NCBI RefSeq assembly: GCF_036850765.1
Contig: NC_089496.1
Location: forward strand, 48,970,113-49,034,112
DNA: 64,000 nucleotides
Source: Saccopteryx bilineata
Lineage: Eukaryota; Chordata; Mammalia; Chiroptera; Emballonuridae
Direction: 5' to 3'
Shown: in pieces, positions 21,437-33,834 of the stretch
Layout of the letters: every line of letters begins with the position of its first letter
Position numbering within the stretch: position 1 is the first letter of the stretch
Notes under the pieces: generated by a model
Database searches by the model: none
What the model saw: the letters and a program-made list of their open reading frames with translations, nothing else
Told to the model about the DNA's origin: nothing
Translations under genes and position numbers: made by a program

Positions 21437-21560
21437 AATGTGTAAACTCTGAAGGCCAGGAACTTTTGTTTTGTCTTATTCACCACCACATATCTTAGCA
21501 CAATATTTCTTGCCTCATTATAGGTGCTTAATAAATATTTGTCCTATGAATGAATGCTTT
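21437..21560 (+). repeat. L2 3' end
   Basis: GGAACTTTTGTTTTGTCTTA, then TTAGCACAATATTTCTTGCC and AGGTGCTTAATAAATATTTG with a TGAATGAATG end are the conserved 3' terminus of L2. Confidence 0.75.
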
Positions 21561-22585
21561 ATTGCCACTGATAATTTCTTGCAATTGAATGTCTGTGACA
21601 GGGTAGCTCTACAGAGAACAGAGCAGCAGAGAATTCTTCCAATTCAGGATGGTTTATTCTAAAACCCTCAAAAGCCACTATAACATAGAAACTCTCTTCT
21701 CTTTCCTAAATAATAAGGTAAACTGTCATAGCCAGGAAGGTTTTATAGCTGCAAATTCTTGACTGAGGAAATCTTTCCTGTGTGTGTGAGAATGTGTGTG
21801 CCACAGTGAAACTGGATATAATCATCTGTTGACATACATCTGTACATATAGGACGCTGTTGAGGGCGACCCCCTTCCTATTTTCAGTGAGATGAGAATTA
21901 ATTGGGCTTTTCCGGTATTAATACACACCCAGAAGCATGAGAAGTCAGTCTCCTCATTTACTGTTTATATAATTGTTGCATTCTTCCTCGTGGAAGGCAA
22001 AACGTTTAGTCATATCATATCCCCATTTAGCAGCTAGTCTAGGATATAGACATGTAGAACTGGAGGAGGTTTGGGGGTCGTATTGGTGATTGATGGTCCC
22101 GGAACTGCAGTGAAATCCAATAAAGTTCTTAAGACAGACTGAAAGGGAAGCCCAAGGCGCTTCATACACGAATGATCGGGCATTGCTGAGTGGGCGGGAA
22201 TGCGAGCTGGTTGTGTGGTCTGCTCATTCATAAAGTAGTTAGCAAAGGTGCCCTTGTAGGTAGGGTCTGAGGTCAACGTTTGGCTTCCTACCGCTGCACT
22301 CAGTGAGAGCGGCTCTCGTGCACATTTGGTCTCCCCAGGGTCAGTTTACCAGATACAGAACTGGGTAAGGCCAGGCAGGGCAGGCACTGTGAGTCCTGCG
22401 TCCTCGGTGTTTAGGAGAAACTCGGGGTGCTAGTAGCTTAAGCAGTGAGCCTGTGGAGTGGGCCTCTGCTCCTCCAGTGACCCAGAAGGCAGGTGATGGT
22501 GCCTTTGACTGGAGCCCATTAGAAAAAGCCATTGCTTCTAAAGGTGCAGTAAGATATCCGATATTACTTCTTTAAATACATGCTA
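21561..22585. other. Intronic stretch without recognised features
   Basis: Mixed-composition sequence. I see no repeat, RNA gene or conserved coding frame that I can name. Short open frames on the minus strand lack recognisable domains. Confidence 0.5.
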
Positions 22586-22589
22586 ATAA

Positions 22590-22850
22590 ATGCTCCAGGG
22601 TTTGAAGTGGCATATCTGACGTGTCCTACTATGGTGATTAGGAACTTTGGATCTGGAGTCAGCTTGCGTGAATTCCAGTCCTGGCTCTGGGGCCTTGAGC
22701 AAGTTCCTTAAACAAATAGAACAAAACCTTCCCACCTGTAGCATGGTGCCCCTTCCTGGGGTTGTTGAGAGTATTAAAATGTGTAAACACATAATTGCCT
22801 AGAATGGTGCTTGGTACACGATAAGCTCTCAACAAATGTAACTACAGTTC
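22590..22850 (+). repeat. MIR SINE, nearly full length
   Basis: GGAACTTTGGATCTGGAGTC, GAATTCCAGTCCTGGCTCTG, GGGGTTGTTGAGAGTATTAAA and CTCAACAAATGTAACTAC align in order with MIR from head to tail. Confidence 0.85.
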
Positions 22851-24309
22851 TGGGGACTATTCTTCATGTTTATTTGACTAATAAGGTCTGCCCACTCAGA
22901 AGTGGTGCTATTCATTGGTCAGACAAAAGAGGTTATCATTATACATCATCATTCTAAACCTCTGCTCTCTGGTAGCCTCACAAATCTAGACCTCAGCTGA
23001 GAATCAAGAAGATCCTGTATCCTCAGAGGGGTCCCCAAACTCCTTTAGCTTACCTGCCTGTTTTGGGCAATGTTTGGTTCCACAGGGGATCCCCAAAAGG
23101 GAGGGGCATCATATGAGGGCAAGTGGCCATATTCCCTGAATCCCTGATTGTTTCATCTGGATGTATTCCTAGAAGGAGTTGCTTCATCAGAAATACTACA
23201 CAAGCACACACACGCACGCTGCCTTGCAGAAATGCACCCGAGTTCTATCAGCAGTATAAGGAGATGTTTTTTTTGGTATTATTGTTTTGATTTTTGCAGT
23301 TTTTAACCGAAAGGTAGTGCGATTGTTCTTTCACTCTCTTTGTTTGCTTACCAGTGAGGTTGAGCGTTTAAAAAATGTGAATTGGCCATTTGTATTTTTT
23401 GCATGATTTACATCTGTATGCCCTTTCTGTGGGGCAGTTCAGCTTTTTTCTTGTTACTTTGTGTTACTTTATTTTCTTCTTCAGGTGTCTCTGTCCAGGA
23501 AAGCCTTTCTGTGCCAAGAGTCCATGAATGTGACCCATAATTTATCCTAACATTTTCCTGCTCGCGTTCTTGACATACATTTTTAAACTCACATGGAATG
23601 CATTATGCAATTTAGTGGGAATCTAATCTCCTCACCAAAAATGGTGAGCGAGTTGTCTCGGCCCCTGCTTATTGCATAATCCATTTTTCTCCTTCTGGAT
23701 GAAAAAACTCCCTGGATCATCGAACAGCTTTACTGTGTAGCAAACCACCCCAAACCCTAGGGGCTTGAAACAACAGCAATTCCTTACTGTTCATGAGTCT
23801 CTGGGGTCACCTGGGCAGTTAGAATCATCTGGGCCAAGCTGGGCTGATTGTGACCTGCCTCGTGCCTGTGTCTCTGGTCCGCTGGTAGCTCAGCTGGGGA
23901 CCGGATGGCCGAGGATGCGCTTGCTCGTTGGCAGTTGGCTGACAGTTAGGTGGGATGGTGGGGCCACTGTCTCCCCTGGCCCAGCACGCTGGCCTGGCCT
24001 TATTCCCATGGGGGCTTCTGGTGCTAACACACCGTGTTTTCCCAGCCTCTGCCTTCACCGTGTCTCCTCATTCTCCGTCGGTCTTCACCAGCCTGGATCA
24101 GAGCGGTGGGGAGAGAGCCGTGCCTCTCTGTTGGGGGAGTGGAGAATTGAGGGCATTTCTCAGTCTGGCCTGCTGCTCTTAGTTTGCAAAAATTCAATTC
24201 GCTACTAAATCAGCGAAATGTTTTAAGAGATTATTTTACCACTTTACCTAACCTTTGAACTTAGGTGTTCTGTACTTTTGACTTACAAACCTGAATTTTT
24301 GTTGTCATT
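22851..24309. other. Intronic stretch with one unassigned ancient repeat
   Basis: At about 23735-24110 the text CTGTGTAGCAAACCACCCCA, CTTGAAACAACAGCAATTCC and GGTCACCTGGGCAGTTAGAA resembles a widespread ancient mammalian interspersed repeat that I cannot name with certainty. The open frame at 23765-24208 lies within it and is not considered a gene. The rest is unremarkable. Confidence 0.45.
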
Positions 24310-24320
24310 AAAACCTTAGT

Positions 24321-24713
24321 GGCCCTGGCTGGTTGGCTCAGCGGTAGAGTGTTGGCCTGGCATGCAGGGGACCTGGGTTCGATTCCTGGCCAGGGCACAT
24401 AGGAGAAGCGCCCATTTGCTTCTCCACCCCCCCTTCCTTCCTCTCTGTCTCTCTCTTCCCCTCCCGCAGCCAAGGCTCCATTGGAGCAAAGATGGCCTGG
24501 GCGCTGGGGATGGCTCCTTGGCCTCTGCCCTGGGCGCTAGAGTGGCTCTGGTCGCAGCAGAGCGACGCCCCGGAGGGGCAGAGCATCGGCCCCTGGTGGG
24601 CAGAGCGTGGCCCCTGGTGGGCGTGCCGGGTGGATTCCGGTCGGGCGCATGCCCACTGGAATTCCTGTCTGACTGTCTCTCCCCGTTTCCAGCTTCAGAA
24701 AAAAAAACAAAAC
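24321..24713 (+). mobile_element. SINE-A, full length, sense, duplicated motif type
   Basis: Runs from head GGCCCTGGCTGGTTGGCTCA through B box GGGTTCGATTCC to CCAGCTTCAGAAAAAAAAAC. Two CCCCTGGTGG units (reverse CTCF-like) lie at about 24586-24598 and 24608-24620. The TSD AAAACCTTAGT lies at 24310-24320 and 24714-24724. Confidence 0.95.
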
Positions 24714-25233
24714 AAAACCTTAGTCATTTATAATCAGGTGTGGTCTATGGACTTCATAATTAGTTAGGTTTGTCAGGTGAAGTTTAAAGCGAACAGAGCG
24801 TCCGTGATGTCTTCCGGCGAATGGGACTGCCTGAATACTCGCTCCTGGCTTAGTCTGCCAGCCGTTTCGGAGAAGGAACCTGCTCCCCAGCCGCCTGGTG
24901 GATCCGCACTCATCCCTGCGCGGGTGGTGTCGCCGGCGTGCGGCCTGTGCTGGCCCGAGAGCCCTGGGTTTGGTTCCGTGCTCTGGGGTAGCCATCTTGA
25001 AATTCTTAATACTTCTCCAGCAAGAGGCCTCATCTTTTCATTTGGCTCTGGACACCGCAAATAATGTAGGTGGTCCTTGCTCTGTCAGGATACTGATTTC
25101 TGACGAGTAGGACAGTGTGGTGGAGGGTTTCTATACAGAACAGAGTTTGAAGACAGAATGGCTCTCCTAGTCCTGCCCCCACACCACATGTAAGTTTCCG
25201 CAGAGCGAAGGAAAGGGGGCTTGGCAGCCGCCG

Positions 25234-25250
25234 CCCCCCCCCCCCCCCCC
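25234..25250. repeat. Poly-C run (17 bases)
   Basis: An uninterrupted C tract, a likely length-variable and sequencing-difficult site. Preceded by GCCGCCG. Confidence 0.95.
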
Positions 25251-26004
25251 ACCTAGTGCCGGTCCCTGCACAGCTCCAAGGCGGCTTTCTGGGAAAGGCA
25301 TCTCGGTTCACTGACCGTGAGTGACAAGGGTGATCTCATTTAGGGACACCATCCTGCAGTTAGTAGTCTCTGGGCATGATGTGGGGTGCAGCCTCCGTTC
25401 AGACTTCTAGCAGGTGGGTGCTTGGCGTCAGGACCCACCATCAATCGTTACGAGTTTTGGTACACAAGGGGTCAGCCACCCGTGTCTCACGGCAACTCAT
25501 GTCCTAAATCCTGTATCTTAGATGGGCAGGGGCCTGACACCCACATCCCACACTGTCACTAACTCCTCTGTGCATGTCTGTCAGGTAGCGTCCGCCTGTT
25601 GTCCCTTCACGCTCCCCTGGTGGCATCTCCCAAGCACCCTGACTGGGGTCAGTCCCCAGCTGACGCAGGGAAAGGGGACCAGCACGGTCACTCTGGGAAA
25701 AGCTGTTTTTCGTTCTTAACTTGGGGAGGATCTGACCGACAGAGAATGTAGATTTCCCGTTGCTCGCCACAATTTCAATAATTTATGCTATAATTTTGGG
25801 AAGAGAAAAGGCTTCCTTTTTGAAAGAACGTTCACCTTCTAGCTTTAGAGGCATAATGTGAAAAGAAAGTAAGCGTGTCAAGAATTCCTTTTTCCCAGCG
25901 TTGACAAAACCAAATTTTCTCATTTTGTGTAATTAGAGTACTGCCTTGTCAGCCATCTGAATATATTTTTGGAGGGTCTGAGAAAAGAAGTAAGGGAAGA
26001 GAAG

Positions 26005-26225
26005 GGAAATTCATATTTGTTGAGCACCTACTGAGTCTGAGGTAAATTTTATTTATTACTTTATTTGATATAGTCCCTTCGCGAGGGTGGTGTTATCGTT
26101 CCGATTTTATGGACGAAGACCTGGAGACCCCGCGCGGAGAGAAGTGCTCGCTCAGCGTCACAGATAGGAAGTGATCTCTTCCGAAGTCCAGGCCTTCCTG
26201 ACTCAGGGAGCACTTGTATTTTAAT
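26005..26225 (-). repeat. MIR SINE, antisense
   Basis: TTCATATTTGTTGAGCACCT, GATTTTATGGACGAAGACCT and CTCAGCGTCACAGATAGGAA are the reverse of the MIR tail, the 'AAAATGGGG' region and the core. Retains several CpGs. Confidence 0.75.
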
Positions 26226-27414
26226 CACTTCCAGGTGGAGCACGGACATCCTAGGTTTTCTCTACCAAAACCAGTCAGGTTAAAGAAAAAGAAGATTCAT
26301 GCAAAGTCTTTGTATATATGCAAGATATATATTTATAATCATCCAATATTTATTGTGTTTACCCCTATCAGAAAGGTAACACCATCTTCTGGGATGTCCC
26401 CCAAAGCATGTAAGCATCTATTACGTCTGAAACTTGAGTAGCAGAGGAAGAGGCGACTTTGTTAATTTGTTAACTTATACTGAAGTTCAGGTTTTCTTTT
26501 CTTATTCTTTCTTTCTTTTTTATTTTCTTGCCATCATATGCTAATGCTTATTGCAGTTGGCAGAAGAGCTTTGGAAAATAAGTTCTCTTCATGTTGTAAA
26601 AATTTCACGTACATTTGTTGGTCAAAGCAGGACTGATTGGGTGAACTGACATTGGGGAAATTTAGCCTTACCCTACGGTTTGGCTTGTGTTGTGATGCTT
26701 TTATGTGTACTGAGATTTTTTTTTTCCTCTCCACTTGAACAGTAAGCCTCTGTTGTAGGAGAGGAAAAATGTTTACTAATCTGAAAGTTTAGTTGTGTCA
26801 GATGACATATGTGTGATGTAATGACTGATAGTCATTAATGTTCTAGAAAGGCACTTGGCTGAAGTTTCTCTTGTGCAAAACAGAGGCTGTATCAGGCATA
26901 ATTTTAAACAGAGGTCCTGTGGTTTGGACTTGCTATTTGTTACTTTTTCTGTACTTAAAACTTCCTTCCACTCTGTTTATTTGTATGGAATTGATATATA
27001 AAAATCATTTTAAATCACGCAGAAGTCTGAGAGCTTTTTGGTCCATGACTTTTTAAAATGAGCATGATTTTGGCTGATAACACAAAGGAATCTGTGATGA
27101 AACCTTTGGGAGGCCTGCCTCCCTCTCTGCCATGGCCCGGGAAACAAGCTGCTAACAGACTGGGAAGGAGGGCGCAGGGCTGTGGGATGTCGGCGCATTT
27201 GTTTTTCTTGTACCCACTTAAGAGCTAAAGAGAAGTTCTTTCTCTGAAGGAGAGAATAAACAGGTCAGAAATGGGAGGGGGGCGCAGAATTTGCAACCAC
27301 ATGTTTGGTGATGAATGGGAGATGTAAGTTAAAAAAAAAGAAAAAAAAAGAGGATGGGATGGCCAAAATAATAAATAGACAAATAAATAAGAAAGGATGG
27401 GTAGGAAAAAAAAA

Positions 27415-27840
27415 GAAGCGGGTGTGCTTTTACCCCGTAATTCTACTCCTGGATATTTTTCTAAGAAAACAGTTCACAAGGGAAAGAAAGAACCGTCATC
27501 GTGTTGTTTATTTATAATATTAATCACCTTTGCAAGAAATTAGGGACCAGCCTTTCATAGCTGGAAGATGATTAGGTTATTATAGTACGGCCATTTGATA
27601 TAATAGCATTTCATGTCATGATTTAAAAAACTGGAACGATATAAAACATTTCTAGTAATTGACAGAAGCAGACAGGTTGTAACAAATAATGAAGCAGATG
27701 GATCTAAAACAGGTAGGTGTGCAGAGGTTTGGAAGGAACACAGAAATTGAAAATGGTGTCCATTTGGTTTAGATGCCTTTATATTCCTAAACAGCCTCCT
27801 TTAATGTTATTATTCTCATAATTTGATAAGCACAAAAATA
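27415..27840 (+). repeat. Old L1M-type remnant, sense
   Basis: TACCCCGTAATTCTACTCCTG then TCTAAGAAAACAGTTCACAA and TTTATTTATAATATTAATCA follow the order of an L1M 3' ORF2/UTR relic. Numerous deletions; no frame. Confidence 0.55.
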
Positions 27841-28439
27841 ATTTTTCTTACGATACGGGAATGTACTTAGCAGTACTGAACTGTACACTTGAAAATACAT
27901 AGTTAAGATAACCAATTTTATAGTTTTTGTGTTTGACTACAATTGAAGGAAATTGCAACTTTTTGAAAACAGGGGTATGGCCCCCAACGCCTGGTCTTCA
28001 TTGGTATTTTCCAAAGACAGCACTTTCTCTTCTCCCCTGGGTAGACCACGGAAGCTCATTTCTCTGCTCTCCGAATGCTTAGAACTTGGGCTTATCATCC
28101 CATATTTGAGTTAGTTTACTTCTGTTCACTTAAAAGAGAGCAATTAGATAAGTGCAGTGTGTTCTTGAATGAATCTAAGCAGAAGGGTGGGCGTGGTCTT
28201 GCTGGCCCTAATCTCACTGGTCCCGTTAGCCAAAAGCCAGACGAGAAAGCCAGACGAGAGACGCGTACAAAGTTCTCTCAAGATTTTTCTTCATCCAGGT
28301 CAGAGTGCAACCTGGAATGTAACTCCAAACTATGTTTGTTCCACGCACGTCACGGATGGATTCAGCGTGCATCAGTGTGTGTGGCCCTATGGTCTAGCCC
28401 GACAGAAGTGGACGTGAAGCCGCAAGGATGAGCCCTGGA

Positions 28440-28660
28440 TGTGAGTTTGAGTGTTCTGGTAGCCCCATTAGCAAAGTAAGATGGGACGGGTGAAATTAAC
28501 ATTATCATTTCAGTAGGTAATCAGATAAACATTATTAATGTCATAGTCTATGTTTTTTCATAGTAAGTCTTGACAACGTGGTTTATTTTACACTCGCGAC
28601 ACATTTCCGGTGCTGAGTCCCGCACGTGGCTCGTGACTGCCTCGTGGACAGCACAGTTCT
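28440..28660 (+). mobile_element. Ancient hAT-type non-autonomous transposon, 3' part
   Basis: GTTCTGGTAGCCCCATTAGC, GGTGAAATTAACATTATCAT, GTTTATTTTACACTCGCGAC and the right end GTGGACAGCACAG resemble a known mammalian MER-type element whose TIR is CTGTGCTGTCC. The left end is missing. The family name is not certain. Confidence 0.55.
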
Positions 28661-28904
28661 AGCTACAGAGCATTGTCAGCTCATACTGCTTCTTGTAACG
28701 CCTCTTTTCTTGATTATTTTCTTTATTTTAGTTTTTTTTAAATTCTTGGTTACGATAAGACTGTCACTGACCCAATGACTTGCGCTCGCTGGGTGTGCGT
28801 AGCAAGCAGTGGGAAGCCCTCTTAGATGGCGAGGGGACTCCAGGAGCCTTTCCTTACAGAAACTGTGTCTTCAGGTATTGTAAAAAAATAAAAAGAGAGA
28901 GCAT

Positions 28905-29060
28905 CGAGTTTGTGTGAGCCGACTGGGGTCCTACGCCCAGCTCCCCCTGGCTCTCTGACTTGGGGCGTGTCACTTACCCGCTCTGGGCGTCAGCGTCTCT
29001 TCCTCAGTTTCCACCTTTGGACCCCTTAGGGCCTCTCTGGGAACCGTCCGGCATGGCTCT
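28905..29060 (+). repeat. MIR SINE remnant
   Basis: CTCCCCCTGGCTCTCTGACT, GGCGTGTCACTTACCCGCTC and GTCTCTTCCTCAGTTTCCAC correspond to the MIR core and its CCTCAGTTTCC block. Confidence 0.7.
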
Positions 29061-31133
29061 TATCTTCTAGTAAAATTCTCCATACGTAATTTGTTGGATC
29101 TTCATAAGAGCGAGGGCAAGGGACTTAGAATCTTCCATTTCTGGCAGTTCAGAATTTCAGGAGCAAATGGAGCCTTCTAGTGTTAGCACGAGACTGGGGT
29201 GTGGTTGTTGACCAGTCAACATTTGTTTGCTGGGCTCTAATGATAGTGATCTACTTTACAGGGCGTTGTGCGACTGAATTAGTTTCAAACAAAATGTGTA
29301 AGTGCAAAGTATTATTATAACATCGGAGTTATGCTTCCCTGGATTTAAGTAGGTAATGCTAATTGACATTAATGGGTGTTGTACATAAATCAAAGGGAGA
29401 ACAGACCTATTAGTGTATAAAAAAAACATTCTACTTTTAATATCCATCTGGTATGCTTTGCTTCCCTGGGGCATATGTGGTTATTTTAATTTTTTTTTTT
29501 TTACAAATTGAATGCATATTTCTTTATCTGCGTGTTCCTCAATCAGTATTTAAGTTTTCTGCTTGCTAGTGTTCGTTTGAACAGGTCCCTAGACTGTAAA
29601 CTCAATGTTAGGGTTTTGCTTTGGTGAATTTATCAGCTTCAGAAATTTGATCATCTGGCTGATATAAGGCATTCTAAGCCAAAGTAATCAGGGGGGGTAT
29701 ACTCTTCTGCTAAAATTTCATTCTATTTGTTGTTTGATCCTTTTTAAAAAAATTAGTCTTTTGAGATACACTCCGAAACAAGATGTTTCTAATATTACAA
29801 TAAAGCTATTTATGGGCCCATTATAAGGAAATGAAAATCTTATCTTTTTGTGTCAGTGATGAGAGAAAAATATATAAGTGGCCTCCAATTATCTGTAATT
29901 GTATGAGGTTTTCTTTCATTCGCGTTATCTGTCTTCCTGCTTACTCCCATCCAGCACAATTATTCCTTTTGTATTAGCGTTCTGTAAATGGGGTTCTGAA
30001 TGGTTTGAATTGTGAATTAACAATGATCACCATCCTCACATCCCTCCTCTCCCCCGTCCTTCCCTCCCCCTTCCTCTCTGTCTTTAAATAAAGGGAAACC
30101 GGGCCAGTTTCCTAGAAAGGCCTAGAAAGATGAAAAGGAAAACAAATCGCAAGTCTTTATATGAGTATCTGTGAGCAGCTGCGCAGTTTGATCAGCCCTG
30201 CTCTGCGTTTCTCTGCATATTAATAAACAAGGGGCCGATCGTGTCCTGAGTGTTGTGTGTAAGGACCAAATGTGACCAAGGACAAATCCAGGTGATATCT
30301 TTTTAAAAAGATATTTTTGTGAGACCCAACTGTATATCCAGGAACAAGGTCATGGTAGGTAAAGAGCAATTTAATTTAATTAAAAGAAATGAACTTTGAC
30401 TGTTGGACTTGAAGTGGATTTAAATACATTGTCACTCTATCTGGGAATCATTAATAGAATGTTGTGCAGCGAAATAAGCAGGTATTTGACTTTGCTGTTT
30501 TCCTTGATGGATCACCCTCTATTTTTCAGTTTCTTTTTATGTGATTTCCAAATCTCTTAGAGCAGAATATTAGATTTCAGGCAGATGCAGCCATCTCTTC
30601 CCACCCAAATATTGATGCTCTGCCTCTCTCTCCCCCCATCTAGGACAGGCTTCTGGCCAGTACTCAATATTCTTGTTCAGTTGACTCACCAGTTAGAATG
30701 CGAGGCTCAGCGGCCATATGTTCTTGGAGGCGTTTTTCCCATGAAGGCGACAGATGTTCACTGGGTTATGTCCGCCCTCCATCTTGGGTCCCACCTCTGG
30801 GATTCGAGGTGGAGACGTGTGAGAGGATCAGCCCCTGCTAAACTGAGGCCGTGAACTCACGGAAGCTCACAGGTCCTGGTCCTGAAGATCTAATGTGTCA
30901 ACTCCTTGTCTGACACATCAGATAAGACTAATCTCAGTGGAATCGTCTGTACTTTTATTCACTTGTTCTTGTCCTATCCAATTCCAAGACCTTCAGGAGT
31001 CCCTGTTGTCTGTCGGAGTGAGTGGAGACTTCGCACACTGGCATTCAAAGATTGGAGCCCTCCTCCTTCTAATCTTAGCTCTTACTTCTGCTAAACCTAC
31101 ATGCCAGTCACAGTAGCCTATACTCTGCCCCCG
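29061..31133. other. Intronic stretch without recognised features
   Basis: AT-rich to neutral, with a CT-rich patch at about 30030-30085. I see no named repeat or gene. The frame at 30585-30854 has no recognisable domain. Confidence 0.5.
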
Positions 31134-31135
31134 CC

Positions 31136-32335
31136 AAAAAAGCTTTATTGATGTATCATTTGCATACTGCAAAATTCACCAACTGTAAATGTACCCTTTA
31201 ATGATTTTTAGTAAACTTACAGAGCTGTGCGACCACCACCACAATCCAGTTTTAGAATGGTACCATTGCCCCCAAGAGCTCCCTTGTGCCCACTTACATG
31301 GAGTCCCCTTTCCCACCCCTGACATCAAGAGACTATGACTTCATCCACTTTCTGTCTCTTTGGGTTGGCCTTTTCTGGTATTTTTTTTTTGTGTGTGTGT
31401 GTGTTTTTCTGAAGTTGGAAACAGGGAGGCAGTCAGACAGACTCCTACATGCGCCCGACCAGGATCCACCCGGCATGCCCACCAGGGGGCGATGTTCTGC
31501 CCACCTGGGGCGTTGCTCTGTTGCAACCAGAGCCATTCTGGCACCTGACGCAGAGGCCATAGAGCCATCCTCAGCGCCTGGGTCAACTTTGCTCCAATGG
31601 AGCCTTTGCTGCGGAAGGGGAAGAGAGAGACAGAGAGGAAGGAGAGGGGGAGGGGTGGAGAAGCAGATGGGCGCCTCTCCTGTGTGCCCTGGCCGGGAAT
31701 CGAACCCGGGACTCCTGCACACCAGGCTGACGCTCTACCACTGAGCCAACTAGCCAGGGCCCTTTTTTGGTATTTTTAAAAATAGAATCATACGATAAGT
31801 AGCTTTTTGGATTCGGGTCCGTTTACCTAGAGGTTCATCCGTGTTGTAGCGTGTCAGGCGTACGCTCCTTTTCATTGCTAAATGGTATTCCACTGTGTGA
31901 ACACACCACATTTGTTTTCGTCAGCTGATAGACATTTGGGTTGTTTCCAGTTTTGACCAATAAACGAATGATACTGTTACGAATATTCATGTAAATGTTT
32001 TTCTGGGTACCTATGTTTTCTTTTCTCTTGGTAGATTGTTAGGAGCAGAATTGCTGGGTTGGATGGTAAATTTATGTTTAAGTTTTTACGAAGCTGACGA
32101 GCTGTTTTTCTCAGTGTGGCCTCGTTTTACATTCCCGCCAGCGATGTATGATGAGGGTTCCCGTTTCTTCCCGTCATCCCTGTCACTTGTCCCTGTTTTT
32201 TAAATTATAGCCATTCCGGTAGATATCTCATTGTGATTTGAATGCATTTTTCCTAATGACTAATGATGTTGAGCGTCTTTTTATTTGCCTATTAGACTAT
32301 TCTTTTTTGATCAAAATTATCCCGTGCATTATTTT
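31136..32335 (-). mobile_element. L1M-type 3' half, antisense, interrupted by SINE-A
   Basis: Blocks AAGCTTTATTGATGTATCAT, GAGCTGTGCGACCACCACCA, then after the SINE GAATCATACGATAAGTAGC, GGTTCATCCGTGTTGTAGCG, GACATTTGGGTTGTTTCCAG and GGAGCAGAATTGCTGGGTTG, and finally CTAATGATGTTGAGCGTC, are the ordered antisense text of an old L1 3' end. It has no intact frame. Split at 31386-31760, and a second SINE-A sits at its distal edge. Confidence 0.85.
31386..31760 (-). mobile_element. SINE-A, antisense, single-motif type
   Basis: Runs from the T tract and TTTTTCTGAAGTTGGAAACA to GCCAGGGC. One CCACCAGGGGGCG unit lies at 31489-31501. The TSD CCTTTTCTGGTATTTTT at about 31369-31385 repeats at 31761-31777 with one mismatch. 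It contains a short GT tract within its A/T tail. Inserted in an older L1. Confidence 0.95.
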
Positions 32336-32337
32336 TT

Positions 32338-32739
32338 TTTTTTTTGTATTTTTTTTGTATTTTTCTGAAGCTGGAAACGGGGAGAGACAGTCAGACAGAC
32401 TCCCGCATGCGCCCGACCGGGATCCACCCAGCATGCCCACCAGGGGGCGACGCTCTGCCCACCAGGGAGCGATGCTCTGCCACTCCGGGGCGTTGCTTTG
32501 TTGCGACCAGAGCCACTCCAGCGCCTGAGGCAGAGGCCACAGAGCCATCCCCAGCGCCCGGGCCATCTTTGCTCCAATGGAGCCTCGCTGCGGGAGGGGA
32601 AGAGAGAGACAGAGAGGAAGGAGAGGGGGAGGGGTGGAGAAGCAGATGGGCGCTTCTCCTGTGTGCCCTGGCTGGGAATTGAACCCGGGACTCCTGCACG
32701 CCAGGCCGACGCTCTACCACTGAGCCAACCGGCCAGGGC
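32338..32739 (-). mobile_element. SINE-A, antisense, duplicated motif type
   Basis: Complete copy ending GGCCAGGGC. CTCF-like units: CCACCAGGGGGCG at 32437-32449 and CCACCAGGGAGCG at 32459-32471. The TSD CCCGTGCATTATTTTTT lies at 32321-32337 and 32740-32756. Confidence 0.95.
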
Positions 32740-32769
32740 CCCGTGCATTATTTTTTATCATGCCTTTGT

Positions 32770-33080
32770 TTATTCCTATCTCACTGCCTGAACCTCGCCG
32801 TCCCCTACCCCCCAATGTCCCTTTTGGAAGCTTCCTACAGAGTCCACCCCCTTTTTGAAGCCTTTCCTTATTTCCTGCGCCCCTCCCAGTTATCTGTAAT
32901 CTCTCTGCTTTCTGCCTGAGGAGCCCTGAGATTAAGCCTCTGGTGTGATGTTGACTTGTATTATTCTGCCTGACGTTATTGTTACTTGAATACTTGCCTC
33001 TTTTCTCCTGGTGACCTGTCAGCTCTCGGGTGATAGGCAGCTGGGACTGTTTCTTTGCTTGTTCATCAATGCACAGAGCA
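32770..33080 (+). repeat. L2 remnant
   Basis: TCACTGCCTGAACCTCGCCG, AAGCCTTTCCTTATTTCCTG, CTTGTATTATTCTGCCTGAC and CTCTCGGGTGATAGGCAGCT match the order of L2 3' sequence (CCTTCCCTGAC-type block, then an 'AAGCTCC' block). Highly decayed. Confidence 0.5.
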
Positions 33081-33304
33081 GTGACAAGCGGGGGGGAAAG
33101 ACCCCGTGACTGTTTGCCAGACAGGTGCGGGGAAAGGAGTGTGCGTCATCTACAAACAGCAAGGGCAGCCAGGCGAGCGGGCTCGCTCAGCTCGCTCAGC
33201 TCGCATTGGCAGCAGCAGAAAGCGCCCTCTCACTCTGTCAGGGCTGGGCTTCCGTTATTTTCTTGCTCCTTGCTTCTTTTAGGGCAGCGGTTCTCAAACT
33301 TTTT

Positions 33305-33479
33305 AAATTTAAATTTAATTTAATTTAATTTTATTTATTCATTTTAGAGAGGAGAGACAGAGAGACAGGGGGGAGGAGCTGGAAGCATCAAATCCCATAT
33401 GTGCCTTGACCAGGCAAGCCCAGGGTTTCAAACCAGCGACCGTGCTTTATCCACTGCGCCACCACAGGTTAGGCAACCG
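33305..33479 (-). mobile_element. Short SINE-B-like element, antisense
   Basis: Reversed, the head is GCCTAACCTGTGGTGGCGCA, with GTGGATAAAGC (A box) and GGTTTGAAACC (B box), then GGTCAAGGCACATATGGG and a CTCC-rich body. It is only about 175 bp and lacks the long middle part of the other SINE-B copies. The TSD CTCAAACTTTTT lies at 33293-33304 and 33480-33491. Inserted into the left end of the hAT relic. Confidence 0.85.
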
Positions 33480-33834
33480 CTCAAACTTTTTGAAGTCAGG
33501 GCACATTTAAAATTCTACAGATAATTGTAGGTGCATTATATACAAATTTCTGAGAAATATCTTATAATAATTAAGTCAAATATTAAAGAAAAAATATAAA
33601 GCCCAAGCGTGGTTTTATGGTAATTAAACAACATACATACGACCATTAAATTTATTCTGACATTAAAAAACATTTTTATGTTACATGTTTTTGAGTAATG
33701 CATTTTAGAATTTGTAAAAAAGAGGGGTTAAAAAATTAAAAAACGACAAAAAAGTTATCTTTTTATATATACAGATACATTCTTAGTAAGATTTAATATA
33801 TTTGGCAGGTCCTGGTGCAAATGTGTTAAGCTTT

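Larger units (their letters stand above)
24725..27414. other. Intronic stretch, mostly old decayed sequence
   Basis: Contains GGTAGCCATCTTGAAATTCT at about 24985, typical of an old mammalian repeat of unknown class, a 17-base C run at 25234-25250, one MIR (listed separately) and A-rich simple repeats at 27329-27413. Frames at 24773-25064 on both strands lack known domains. Confidence 0.5.

Noticed and set aside
24773..25064. Overlapping 95-codon frames on both strands
   Set aside because: No domain, and the text at 24985-25060 looks like an old interspersed repeat.
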